Shown: positions 25,397 to 32,872 of the stretch, in pieces | Layout: every line of letters begins with the position of its first letter | Position numbering within the stretch: position 1 is the stretch's first letter | Assembly (NCBI GenBank): GCA_016180865.1 | Contig: JACPAJ010000060.1 | Coordinates: 1-34,465 of the forward strand | Length of the DNA stretch: 34,465 bases | Source: Deltaproteobacteria bacterium | GTDB lineage: Bacteria > UBA10199 > GCA-002796325 > 1-14-0-20-49-13 | Direction of reading: 5' to 3' | Program-made: the position numbers and the translations under genes | Notes under the pieces: generated by a model | Databases searched by the model: none | Told to the model about the DNA's origin: nothing | Seen by the model: the letters and a program-made list of their open reading frames with translations, nothing else

Positions 25397-27643
25397 ATGA
25401 ATATAAAAAGAATTTTGGTTATGGTTACGGTTACCGCCAGCGCGGCAGCTTTCTTCGCTTTTGGGTGCGGAGGGGGCGGCAGTAACAGCACAAGCACCGG
25501 CACAACCGGCAGCCTAACGGAAGCCGTTGAAATCGCAAGCCAGGTGTCACTGGTAGAAGCGCAGGATGTTGCGGCGGCATCGCTTACAGCTCCGCTGAAA
25601 GGATTCAAGGCTTTGCTTTCTAAAGCAGCGCCGACAAGCGGCGCATATGTGGACGATCCTCTCAATATGTGGGTGGATGACAGCTCCATGCAAGCGCTGG
25701 ATCTTATAAATGAAATTTTGTGTTCTTTTGACCAGACAGGATATGCGGACATGGTTGGCCAGGGACCTTATCTTGCAATCGTAAGCTTTACAGATTGCGC
25801 ATCGGACTCGGCAGACAAATCAAGCGATGTAGGAAACCAGTCAAGCAGCGAAATTGAAGAGCTGGAAACATGGACTGTTGAATCGAGCCTTGCAGATGGC
25901 GTACAGACAGTTAAAGCATGGATTCCCACAAGCGAGCAGATGGGGCCCGGTGAAGAAATCAAAATGGTAATTCATGCCAAGGCAACTATTACAGCTGGAG
26001 TGAGCGACGAAAATCCGTTCGGCCTCTTTAGAATGGATTTCGCTATGTTAGATGAAGCGGAGACAACTCCCTACGCAAATATTTATCTGGAGAGCGTGGA
26101 AACTTCGGACGGCCAGGTGGAGCTTCAGTTCTCAATGACCGGCGCTGATGGTTCGCCAATGGCTAATTTTGCAGAGTCCGTCCATGTCGTTATGGATGCG
26201 GACGGCACAACAGGCCATGCTTCCGCCGCGCACCAGTTCGAAGATGAGGCGTCCGGATATTCCGAAGATGTAGCCTATAATGTGGCGTTTGACGAAAATA
26301 AATATCTGTCATCTAAAGGCGAAGGAACCGATAGCTGCCTGGACAGAAAAAACTTTGATTCTTATATCTATAGATACGGAGTTTACAAAGCTGACGGCAG
26401 CCGGCTTGATTCTTCAAATCCCGGCTTCAGCGTAAAGTACGATAACGGCGGCGAACTGGTATGGGGTTTTGCAGGCTATTATGGAATATGGCTGCCCGAA
26501 GAAGTAACGCTTGAAAGCGGGCTTACGCTGACAAGAGCGGATGGAAGCGCTTCAAGCGGCCTTACGTACACAACCGTTGTGGCTCCCGGCAAGCTGATGA
26601 TCCACACGAAAGATTCGGATGTGCTTGGAAGCTTTCTCGACGACACGTTTTATTATTGGGATAACGCCAATTTCATTGTTACATGGAACGGCACAAATCT
26701 TGTAAAGACGCAGGAGGAAATGTGCGACGAAAACGGATGCCAGCAAACAGATATCGAAGATGAAGCGGTTGCTCTAGTCGCCGGTTCATGGGTTAGTTTC
26801 TGGAAAGACGGCCTCGGCTCGATATTCTTTGAAGTGCCGGCAGGAGGACTCAGCAATTCTACTGTAGTAGGCATCGATAAGAGCGTAATAGCAACCGCGG
26901 AAGATGTGGGAGATGACCCGATACAGCTCTTCTGTTTCAATAGCTGCCTGCAGCCGAATCTTACCGCAGACCAGCTGTCATGGATAGAAAGCCCGTTCTT
27001 CCCGGACAGCTTTGATCTTGCTGCGCCATATATTTATACTCTTGACCCGGCTGATATGACATTAAAGGGCGCTGCTGATGCAGAAATAGCCCCGGTGGCC
27101 GGCCTTACTGCCGCCGAAGTAATGGGATGGGGCGCTTCTTCGGGCCCGATGGTTACAAGCACAGCCGGCATGGCAGACACAGGAGCAGTTTGGAGCGCGG
27201 ATACTTATTACTCGTGGGAGACCGGAATTCAAAGCTGGAACAAATTCGCGGGCCTCATTGATGAAAGTGGAAATCCAGTAGCGTTCGATCCTCCGACCAT
27301 GTTTGCATACACGCATACCGACGGCGAAAAATACATGCTTGATTATTCCGGATTCGGCGAATTAAACGGAGTGCCATGGTCGCGGATCGAAGGAACCGAT
27401 TTATGGGTGCCTCTATTCAGCATACCGGACGGCACGGAAGTTACGGCGAACAACGTAACATATTATGTCCGCGCTTTGGAAGGATCGCAGAGAATGCAGG
27501 AATTGGATCTATCCCAATGCAGCGAGCTTGAAACCGAAGAACTCTCCGCTCCCGATACTGATTACGTTGACCCTGCAATCGGCGCTCAACCGGAAGTTAC
27601 AGCAGACCCAGCGGTGATAAAAGGAGAACTCGCGGGAAGCTAA
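25397..27643 (+). CDS. Large secreted lipoprotein of unknown function
   Basis: 748 residues. Lipoprotein signal peptide MNIKRILVMVTVTASAAAFF with lipobox AFGC (Cys24), then a Gly/Ser/Thr spacer, so it is tethered to the envelope. The rest is acidic and strand-rich with many short DG/GS loops (VMDADGTTGHASAAHQF), scattered Cys pairs (CDENGCQQ, CFNSCLQ) and no enzyme motif I recognise. It is a single-gene unit followed by a strong terminator. The ribosome site is a G8 homopolymer only 2 nt from ATG, unusual and potentially slippery. Confidence 0.85.
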   Translation: MNIKRILVMVTVTASAAAFFAFGCGGGGSNSTSTGTTGSLTEAVEIASQVSLVEAQDVAAASLTAPLKGFKALLSKAAPTSGAYVDDPLNMWVDDSSMQALDLINEILCSFDQTGYADMVGQGPYLAIVSFTDCASDSADKSSDVGNQSSSEIEELETWTVESSLADGVQTVKAWIPTSEQMGPGEEIKMVIHAKATITAGVSDENPFGLFRMDFAMLDEAETTPYANIYLESVETSDGQVELQFSMTGADGSPMANFAESVHVVMDADGTTGHASAAHQFEDEASGYSEDVAYNVAFDENKYLSSKGEGTDSCLDRKNFDSYIYRYGVYKADGSRLDSSNPGFSVKYDNGGELVWGFAGYYGIWLPEEVTLESGLTLTRADGSASSGLTYTTVVAPGKLMIHTKDSDVLGSFLDDTFYYWDNANFIVTWNGTNLVKTQEEMCDENGCQQTDIEDEAVALVAGSWVSFWKDGLGSIFFEVPAGGLSNSTVVGIDKSVIATAEDVGDDPIQLFCFNSCLQPNLTADQLSWIESPFFPDSFDLAAPYIYTLDPADMTLKGAADAEIAPVAGLTAAEVMGWGASSGPMVTSTAGMADTGAVWSADTYYSWETGIQSWNKFAGLIDESGNPVAFDPPTMFAYTHTDGEKYMLDYSGFGELNGVPWSRIEGTDLWVPLFSIPDGTEVTANNVTYYVRALEGSQRMQELDLSQCSELETEELSAPDTDYVDPAIGAQPEVTADPAVIKGELAGS

Positions 27644-27673
27644 CTTGACAAAAGTTCAGCATAAGCCTTATAT

Positions 27674-27705
27674 AAAAGGCCGTCTCCTATGGAGGCGGCC
27701 TTTTT
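27674..27705 (+). terminator. Rho-independent terminator after the lipoprotein gene
   Basis: Stem AAAAGGCCGTCTCC / GGAGGCGGCCTTTT with a TAT loop and a following T run. 14 bp with one G-U pair. The descending arm GGAGG lies 14 nt before the rlmN ATG, so this hairpin may also influence rlmN translation. Confidence 0.9.
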
Positions 27706-27709
27706 AATT

Positions 27710-28858
27710 ATGCAGAATATAAAAGATATACCGATTGCTGAATTTCCTAAAACAATAGAAGGCCTGGGCCTGAAAAAATTCGCAGCAAGCCAGATAATCC
27801 AGTGGATCTACAAAAAAGGCGCAACATCATTTGATGAAATGACTAATCTTTCCATGGATGCCCGCAAAATCCTGAAGGAAAAATTTTATTTAAGCAGGCT
27901 CGAGCTTGTAAAAACGCTGGAATCATCCGACGGCACAAAAAAATTCGCCTGGCAGCTTGCGGACGGCAAGATCATCGAATCTGTGCTAATTCCTGCCGAA
28001 CATGGCTCCAAAATTCCAATAAACCAACGCACCCCGCCACTACTGCCTCGGCGGGCAGGCAACGCACTAACGCACCAACGCACTAGATTAACTCTCTGCA
28101 TCTCCACCCAGGTCGGCTGTGCTATGGGCTGCGTGTTCTGCCGCACAGCGGAGATGGGGTTCGTGCGAAATTTGACACAGGGGGAAATTGTGGATCAGAT
28201 ATTGGAAGTACAAATACAATGCCACCCCCTCCCTCACCCTCCCCCCTCGAGGGGGAGGGATGGGGAGAGGGGGACTAGAGTCACAAACGTAGTTTTAATG
28301 GGCATGGGAGAGCCGCTCGCAAATTACGATAATGTCGTAAGCGCCATCAGAATAATGACCGACACAAAGTGCCTTGGCCTCTCCAAACGCCATGTTACGC
28401 TATCGACTTCCGGCCTTGTGCCTGAAATCGAACGGCTGGCAAAAGAAGGGTTGGATATCAAACTCGCAATTTCGCTCAATGCAACAACAGATGAAGCACG
28501 ATCCGCGATTATGCCGGTTAATAAAAAATATCCCCTTGCCCTGCTTTCCAAGGCGCTGAAAAAATATGCTGAAGCAACAGGCCGTCATAGGCTCACTTTC
28601 GAATATGTCGTGATTGACGGCCAAAATGACTCGGCAGAAGATGCAAAAAGGCTTGTAAAGTTATTGAGCCACATCAAGGCAAAGGTAAATTTGATACCGT
28701 TGAATGCTATGCCCCCTCACCCCCCCTCCGAAGCCTCTATCCAGCGCTTCGCGCAGCTTCTGCGCAATAAAAATATTCAGGTGAATATCCGTAACAGCCG
28801 CGGAGCGGATATATTAGCCGCCTGCGGACAATTATCGGGGGGAACGACTCGCTCATAA
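27710..28858 (+). CDS. rlmN: RlmN dual-specificity 23S rRNA/tRNA methyltransferase
   Basis: Radical-SAM enzyme methylating A2503 of 23S rRNA and A37 of tRNAs. 382 residues. Cluster motif GCAMGCVFC (near 137-145), MGMGEPL, TLSTSG, FEYVVIDGQND, and the C-terminal catalytic cysteine in ILAACGQLSG (about 370). Two segments interrupt conserved blocks: about 105-126 (RTPPLLPRRAGNALTHQRT) just before LTLCISTQVGC, and about 171-189 (CHPLPHPPPSRGRDGERG) before TNVVLMGMGEPL; both coincide with palindromic repeats. Start at 27710 fits the family; ATG 27689 lies in the terminator loop. Confidence 0.95.
   Translation: MQNIKDIPIAEFPKTIEGLGLKKFAASQIIQWIYKKGATSFDEMTNLSMDARKILKEKFYLSRLELVKTLESSDGTKKFAWQLADGKIIESVLIPAEHGSKIPINQRTPPLLPRRAGNALTHQRTRLTLCISTQVGCAMGCVFCRTAEMGFVRNLTQGEIVDQILEVQIQCHPLPHPPPSRGRDGERGTRVTNVVLMGMGEPLANYDNVVSAIRIMTDTKCLGLSKRHVTLSTSGLVPEIERLAKEGLDIKLAISLNATTDEARSAIMPVNKKYPLALLSKALKKYAEATGRHRLTFEYVVIDGQNDSAEDAKRLVKLLSHIKAKVNLIPLNAMPPHPPSEASIQRFAQLLRNKNIQVNIRNSRGADILAACGQLSGGTTRS
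28025..28085. repeat. In-frame compound repeat in rlmN (first)
   Basis: CAACGCACCCCGCCAC...GGCGGGCAGG hairpin followed by the periodic CAACGCACTAACGCACCAACGCAC. The first half is the reverse complement of the repeat beside tRNA-Ala; the second half resembles the gcvT insertion. Confidence 0.75.
28222..28275. repeat. In-frame hairpin repeat in rlmN (second)
   Basis: CCCCCTCCCTCACCCTCCCCC pairs with GGGGGAGGGATGGGGAGAGGG around a central CTCGAG. It lies between the radical-SAM cluster block and GMGEPL. Confidence 0.8.
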
Positions 28859-28932
28859 GAATGCGCTCCTTCCCCCCGCACCCCTTTCGCTCACCACTGG
28901 CAAAGCCAGATGGTTCGCTCACTTCAGCAAAT

Positions 28933-29037
28933 TCACTTTTTTTTGCCGGCTTCGCGCCGTTTTTTCCGTTTCTGCCTCATCTTGTCCTGCCTCTTATGAT
29001 GTTTTTTAGCCATCTTCCTTTTCACTTTATTAAGCAT
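28933..29037 (-). CDS. 34-residue highly basic protein
   Basis: ATG at 29037 with AAAAGGAGACC optimally spaced upstream. Encodes MLNKVKRKMAKKHHKRQDKM and a further 14 residues, half of them Lys/Arg. Size and composition resemble tiny ribosome-associated basic proteins (AURKAIP1/COX24 or THX type), though no exact family match is claimed. 14 bp downstream of the beta-barrel-like gene, likely same transcript. Confidence 0.65.
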   Translation of the reverse strand: MLNKVKRKMAKKHHKRQDKMRQKRKKRREAGKKK

Positions 29038-29051
29038 ACTTGGTCTCCTTT

Positions 29052-29933
29052 TCACCACTGCAAAAAAAGCCCGACTTCGGGCCCGTGCAAAGTTTCGTCT
29101 CCGATGCTTATTCCCCTATAAGCGGCTCTTGCTCCGATCAATTTATATTTATAACTTATGCCGGACGAAATATCATATACATCGTTGCCGCCTATAAAGG
29201 CAAGATAAGGTTTTATATCCCATATAAAATGTTTGCCAAATATTATATAAAATGGAAAACCGACTTCGACCCCTTCATGCTTCGTGCTTCCCCAAATTAT
29301 TTTTTCGCCGCCGGCAAGGTTCATCTGGAATACATCGCTGAAAAGAGCGCGCAATAAAATATGCCCGCTTGCAACATTCAACTCGTCCTGCGGGGCAGAT
29401 TCCCAGAAACGCTTATATTCTCCCTCGACGCCGACCATCAAATAACCGATCTCCACGCGGGCGCTTGCGGCATTATCATTTCCCGCAAGGTATTGATAGT
29501 TCCCATCAAGTTTAAAAGTCGGCAGCGCCGGACTTTCCACCTCTTTAAGATGGCGATAAACATAGCCCAAATCATCTTCACCGGCCATTTCAAACGCACC
29601 GGCTAAAAAGATGCCCATAAGAGTTTGCGCCACTCCCCATCCCAAAGTTTCGCTTAACTTTTCTGACACGCCCTTCTTTTCAGGCTCTTGATCAACCGTC
29701 TTTTTCTTTTTGGGAGTTTCAACAGATGTTGATTCTTTTTTACTGTCCAGCTTTTGCTCAAACTGCTGGATCTCGCCGGCAAACGCTGAGCTGGACACCA
29801 TCAGCATTGTCATTGCGAACGCAAGCGTAATGATCCGGAGAGACCAATTAAATTCGCTGGATTGCCACGGCCACTTTGTGGCCTTCCGCCAAATGACCGG
29901 CGGACAGGCGCAATGACTTTCACTCCTTTTCAT
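29052..29933 (-). CDS. Envelope protein, probable outer-membrane beta-barrel
   Basis: The secreted part begins after SLRIITLAFAMTMLMVSSSAFA, a convincing signal peptide cleaved before GEIQQFEQK. A Lys-rich linker (TPKKKKTVDQEPEKKG) follows, then barrel-like strands to the terminal W (YLMVGVEGEYKRFW, GISYKYKLIGARAAYRG, GLFLQW). The region before and into the signal peptide is a 109-bp palindromic element (29809-29917), separating the AAAAGGAGTG site at 29921-29930 from the hydrophobic core. The ATG at 29933 restores a frame through the element but has a poor ribosome site and gives an unusually long, Cys/Trp-containing leader. It overlaps the hutI stop. Confidence 0.65.
   Translation of the reverse strand: MKRSESHCACPPVIWRKATKWPWQSSEFNWSLRIITLAFAMTMLMVSSSAFAGEIQQFEQKLDSKKESTSVETPKKKKTVDQEPEKKGVSEKLSETLGWGVAQTLMGIFLAGAFEMAGEDDLGYVYRHLKEVESPALPTFKLDGNYQYLAGNDNAASARVEIGYLMVGVEGEYKRFWESAPQDELNVASGHILLRALFSDVFQMNLAGGEKIIWGSTKHEGVEVGFPFYIIFGKHFIWDIKPYLAFIGGNDVYDISSGISYKYKLIGARAAYRGISIGDETLHGPEVGLFLQW
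29809..29917. repeat. GTCATTGCG...CGCAATGAC element at an OM-protein start
   Basis: 109 bp with terminal inverted repeats GTCATTGCG/CGCAATGAC and an internal GGCCACTTTGTGGCC palindrome. Same termini as the element at 31166-31287. Its translated product contains CPPVIWRK, similar to CPPVVWRG from the hutI repeat at 30313-30368. Confidence 0.75.
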
Positions 29934-30175
29934 ATACAATTTTCCCGTTTTTAATGACTTTGGCCACAAACGGCCTATCAAATCTATAAAAAGGTTCAAC
30001 TTCATTTTTTGCATCAAGAACCACAAAGTCTGCTGCCTTTCCAACTTCAATTGAGCCGTGAGATTTTTGCAGCGAAAGAGCCTTTGCGGCGTTTATCGTG
30101 ATGCCTTTGTATGCCTCTTCCACCGTCAGCTTCATCTGCGTTACCGCCATTGTTGCCGCAAGCCACAAGTTCAAT

Positions 30176-30281
30176 ATCGGCGACGTTCCCGGATTATAAT
30201 CCGTGGAAATTGCAACATCAATGCCTGCATCGGCGACGTTCCCGGATTATAATCCGTGGAAATTGCAACATCAATGCCTGC
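30176..30281. repeat. 53-bp perfect tandem duplication in hutI
   Basis: Copies 30176-30228 and 30229-30281 are identical. 53 is not divisible by three, so it shifts the frame. Confidence 0.95.
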
Positions 30282-30312
30282 GCCTATTATTTCACGTGCC
30301 GGCGCGTACCTT

Positions 30313-30368
30313 CCGCCCCTCCAAACAACCGGCGGGCAAGCACCACTGCTTTGGCGGGCAGGTCCGCC
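30313..30368. repeat. In-frame GCCCGCC-type repeat in hutI
   Basis: Contains CCGGCGGGCAAGCACCACTG and TGGCGGGCAGG, a relative of the repeats at 19255-19308 and 28025-28060. It encodes GPARQSSGACPPVVWRG between FFIG and YAPAR, motifs that are nearly adjacent in HutI relatives. Confidence 0.75.
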
Positions 30369-30691
30369 GATAAAAAATGTGGATGACGGAATAAGCACGG
30401 CAATTGTACCCGATTTTGCCAAGGCCCGCATATCTTTTTTAGAAATATGCTCGAGATGATCCGCACTTACAGCTTTTAACTTTGCGGCCAGTACTGCGCC
30501 TCCGTTTGATGATAGCTGATCGGCGTGCAGCTTGGCTTGGAGGCCGTATTTTGCCGCTGCTTTTAATATTTCTTCGGCTTCGGCCTTTGTAAACGCAATC
30601 TTTTCAACAAAAACATCGCAGAATTTTGCAAGTTTTTCCTTGGCGATTTCGGGAAGGAGTTGGTGGATGATGAAGTTGATATAGTCTTGTC

Positions 30692-30781
30692 TGTCATCCC
30701 CGCGAAAGCGGGGATCCAAAATGTTTCCATGAGATTCCTGCTGGAGTTTACCCCGTGCTTTGACACGGGGCAGGAATGACA
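30692..30781. repeat. 90-bp palindromic element in hutI
   Basis: Ends TGTCATCCCCG ... CAGGAATGACA, with two internal hairpins (CCCCGCGAAAGCGGGG; CCCCGTGCTTTGACACGGGG). Thirty codons in frame, giving among others ILDPRFRGDD. It falls between MVPKD and RQDYINF. Termini match the gcvPB element. Confidence 0.85.
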
Positions 30782-31165
30782 AGTCCTTTGGCACCATATG
30801 CGCCAAAAAAGTCGGCACAAATTCCTGCGGAAATTCTTCGCCAAGGCATTTCACAACCCGCAGCATTTTTAATTCGGCCTCCGAATCAAGCCCGTAACCG
30901 CTTTTTACTTCGATTGTCGTAACACCGTGAGATAACGATTCCTGCGCGCGCGCCTTTGCACGCTCAAACAGTTCGTCTTCTCCGGCCGCTCGCGTTGCGC
31001 GAACGGTTGACATTATTCCGCCGCCTGCTTTAGCAATATCTTCATAGCTTGCGCCTCTTGCCCGCATGGCAAATTCATCGGCACGACTCCCCGCATGAAC
31101 TAAATGTGTATGGCAGTCGATAAGGCCGGGAAGGACGACAGAGCCGCGGGCGTTCAGGACTTGCG

Positions 31166-31287
31166 TGTCATTGCGAGGAAGTCCACCAAAGGTGGACGAC
31201 GAAGCAATCCCATGTACACACTTTCTAGCGGGAGATTGCTTCGTCCCCTTCGCCTGCCTGCCGGCAGGCAGGGGCCTCGCAATGACA
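31166..31287. repeat. GTCATTGCGAGG...CCTCGCAATGAC element in hutI
   Basis: The core 31167-31286 is 120 bp, exactly 40 codons (from VIARPLPAGRQ to GGLPRND). It holds 12-bp terminal inverted repeats, GACGAAGCAATCCC/GAGATTGCTTCGTC inner arms, a GTCCACC/GGTGGAC hairpin and a nested 20-bp perfect palindrome (31253-31272). Same termini class as 29809-29917. Confidence 0.88.
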
Positions 31288-31447
31288 TCGATAATCTTCC
31301 CACCATCAACTTCAACCGCCGCATTTTTAATAACCCCAAGCTCGCCTTCGCGCCCTTTGCCCGGCGCCATAGTCACAAGTCGGCCTATGTTTGTAATGAG
31401 CATGCAATGGTAAATAACAATATAGGACCGCGATTACAACTAATTAT

Positions 31448-31466
31448 TTAAGCGTCGAACACTTAA
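31448..31466. promoter_or_regulatory. Palindrome upstream of hutI
   Basis: TTAAGCGT-CGA-ACACTTAA, one mismatch from a perfect palindrome and matching the site before ftcD at the AAGTGT/ACACTT arms. Centred about 54 nt upstream of the hutI start, in the spacer shared with the divergent gene at 31548. Confidence 0.45.
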
Positions 31467-31484
31467 TATGATGGATGTTTTTTG

Positions 31485-31534
31485 TTGACTTGGACCGCAA
31501 TCTCAGTTAAATGAAAATGAAACCCGTTTTCATT
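31485..31534 (+). promoter_or_regulatory. Candidate promoter and inverted repeat before 31548
   Basis: TTGACT at 31485-31490 with weak -10 candidates near 31507-31513, overlapped by AATGAAAA-N9-TTTTCATT (31510-31517, 31527-31534). The repeat faintly resembles Fur-type sites; the regulator is unknown. Confidence 0.35.
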
Positions 31535-31547
31535 ATTACGGCCCTCT

Positions 31548-32495
31548 ATGACCGGCACAGCACTATTTGTAAACGCAAACTCCATTAATTGCGCAAACAA
31601 TGACCTTTTTTCAAGCGCCCAATGCGCTTTGCAAAAAATTTCAGGCGAGTGGGGTGATTGCGCCGTTCCGCACTTAAGCCCCACAAGAGACCCCCACCAT
31701 CAAACAAGTGTATATATTGATTGGGATCATAATAGACAGTTAACTACCATAATATTTGGGTTAAAGGGTTCTACCAGGCCTGCCGCAGCATATGTAAATC
31801 ATAATGAGCTCGAAACTTACAGGCTGTGCATTGAAAAGAAAACCAAAAGTGATAACGCACGGTCTACTTTGGCATCCGCGCTACAATTTATAGATTATAT
31901 TTCTTTGATGCTAATATTAACTCCCGGCAGTCTCCTGGCAAAATTATTCACTAAAATTTTGCCAAAACTCGCGGTAAAAATAACAAACTGGCTGGCCAAA
32001 CACGCCATAGCGCGCGCAGTTGCTTATATCACCTCTTCCAACTTTGCCAAAGCAATACTGATGGCGGTAACTCACGTTCTGAACAATGGCGCAAAATCAT
32101 TTGAACCAGACCCTTCAATTTTGAAAGAGTGGTTCGGCGAAGGACGGGCATGGGTTACCTTGCCTCTCAGCGGTGCGTTGATTACCGGCATCGGCCTTTT
32201 CGCAAGACGGTTTGCATGGTCAGAAATTGCGCTAAACACCCTCTTTTCAACTACAGCGGGGCTGCATCATCATGAAAGGATGAACCTTAATGCAAAGTTA
32301 ACAAAGGGCTCCGAAGATAGAGCGATAATAGAGGATAAATTGCGAACCCATGCGTTTGATATAAGCCTTTTTCTGCTGTTTTCAGGCACAGCGGCGGCTT
32401 TAAATAGCGCCAAATGGCTAGGAACCGCAACCTGCGCGGTTGATGATATTTTGCCTGCGGCAGTAAGGGTCCTCAAGGCACAAGAAGCGCACTAA
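31548..32495 (+). CDS. Hypothetical membrane-associated protein
   Basis: 315 residues. The N-terminal 100 residues are soluble with four Cys (CANNDLFSSAQC, GDC, LC). They are followed by hydrophobic or amphipathic segments (ISLMLILTPGSLLAKLF; WVTLPLSGALITGIGLF; FDISLFLLFSGTAAAL). A cluster HHHERMN follows the third. No signal peptide and no recognised family. The start lacks an obvious ribosome site. Last coding block before a short leader ORF and the small Met-rich gene. Confidence 0.6.
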   Translation: MTGTALFVNANSINCANNDLFSSAQCALQKISGEWGDCAVPHLSPTRDPHHQTSVYIDWDHNRQLTTIIFGLKGSTRPAAAYVNHNELETYRLCIEKKTKSDNARSTLASALQFIDYISLMLILTPGSLLAKLFTKILPKLAVKITNWLAKHAIARAVAYITSSNFAKAILMAVTHVLNNGAKSFEPDPSILKEWFGEGRAWVTLPLSGALITGIGLFARRFAWSEIALNTLFSTTAGLHHHERMNLNAKLTKGSEDRAIIEDKLRTHAFDISLFLLFSGTAAALNSAKWLGTATCAVDDILPAAVRVLKAQEAH

Positions 32496-32530
32496 TTTTT
32501 TAGTGGAACATTTTCCTCAAAGGTATTATT

Positions 32531-32581
32531 ATGCCAAAAAACAAAAGGCCCTCCATTAAATCTCGGCGGGCAAGGGGGTAA
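32531..32581 (+). CDS. Possible 16-residue leader peptide
   Basis: ATG with AAAGG upstream encodes MPKNKRPSIKSRRARG and stops at 32579-32581, two nucleotides before the next ATG. Its last codons contain the AGGGGG ribosome site of the downstream gene, an arrangement typical of translational coupling. Very short, so chance remains possible. Confidence 0.35.
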   Translation: MPKNKRPSIKSRRARG

Positions 32582-32583
32582 AT

Positions 32584-32865
32584 ATGGGAATGGGAAATCC
32601 AGCATTAGGTATCATAAGTTTGGTAGTTGCGGCCGCGTTTTTAGTGTGGGTGTATGAAAAGAACGGCAATCCGGCGCAAAAATTCGGAAAGTTTGCGGCG
32701 TGGTTCGGCGTCATCGTAGCACTTCTTCTTGTGATAGGCCAGCTTTTCATGTGCTATAAAGCCTGCCAATCCGGCCAGTGCATGAGAATGGGCAAAGGCC
32801 AAGGCATGATGATGCCTCACATGATGCAGAATATGGAAATGCCGGAAGATAGGACGGAAAAGTAA
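32584..32865 (+). CDS. Small membrane protein with Met-rich tail
   Basis: 93 residues. Two hydrophobic helices (about 8-24 and 38-56) are followed by a tail rich in Met, His and Cys (CYKACQSGQCMRMGKGQG, MMMPHMMQNMEMP). Met/Cys/His clusters of this kind are often copper/silver ligands; a metal-handling role is inference. AGGGGG ribosome site. Converges on the gene at 32873 with a 7-bp gap. Confidence 0.65.
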   Translation: MGMGNPALGIISLVVAAAFLVWVYEKNGNPAQKFGKFAAWFGVIVALLLVIGQLFMCYKACQSGQCMRMGKGQGMMMPHMMQNMEMPEDRTEK

Positions 32866-32872
32866 CGGCTTT

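Larger units (their letters stand above)
29920..31403 (-). pseudogene. hutI: Imidazolonepropionase HutI, frameshifted
   Basis: Amidohydrolase opening imidazolone-propionate to formiminoglutamate, the FtcD substrate. Motifs: GLIDCHTHLVHAG (metal His), STVRATRAA, IEVKSGYGLD, LHADQLS, DHLEHIS, ISTDYNPGTSP. The frame ends at 30171 after a 53-bp tandem duplication (30176-30281). Deleting one copy joins TDYNPGTSP to LNLWLAATMAV and restores the C-terminus (…GKAADFVVLDAKNEV) read at 29920-30174. Three repeat-encoded in-frame segments add about 90 residues (see 31166, 30692, 30313). It may be a true pseudogene or an assembly/sequencing error at the duplication. Confidence 0.92.

Noticed and set aside
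28700-28740. Another repeat insertion in rlmN (PPHPPSEA)
   Set aside because: Relatives have a proline-rich loop at this place (LIPLNP...), and no palindrome is present, so it is probably native.
29809-31287. Insertion sequence or transposon in hutI/OM region
   Set aside because: The repeats are 56-122 bp without any transposase ORF, so they are non-autonomous at best.
31511-31585. 25-codon ORF beginning MKMKPVFIITALYD
   Set aside because: Looks like a signal start but stops quickly and is out of frame with 31548; it overlaps the inverted repeat.
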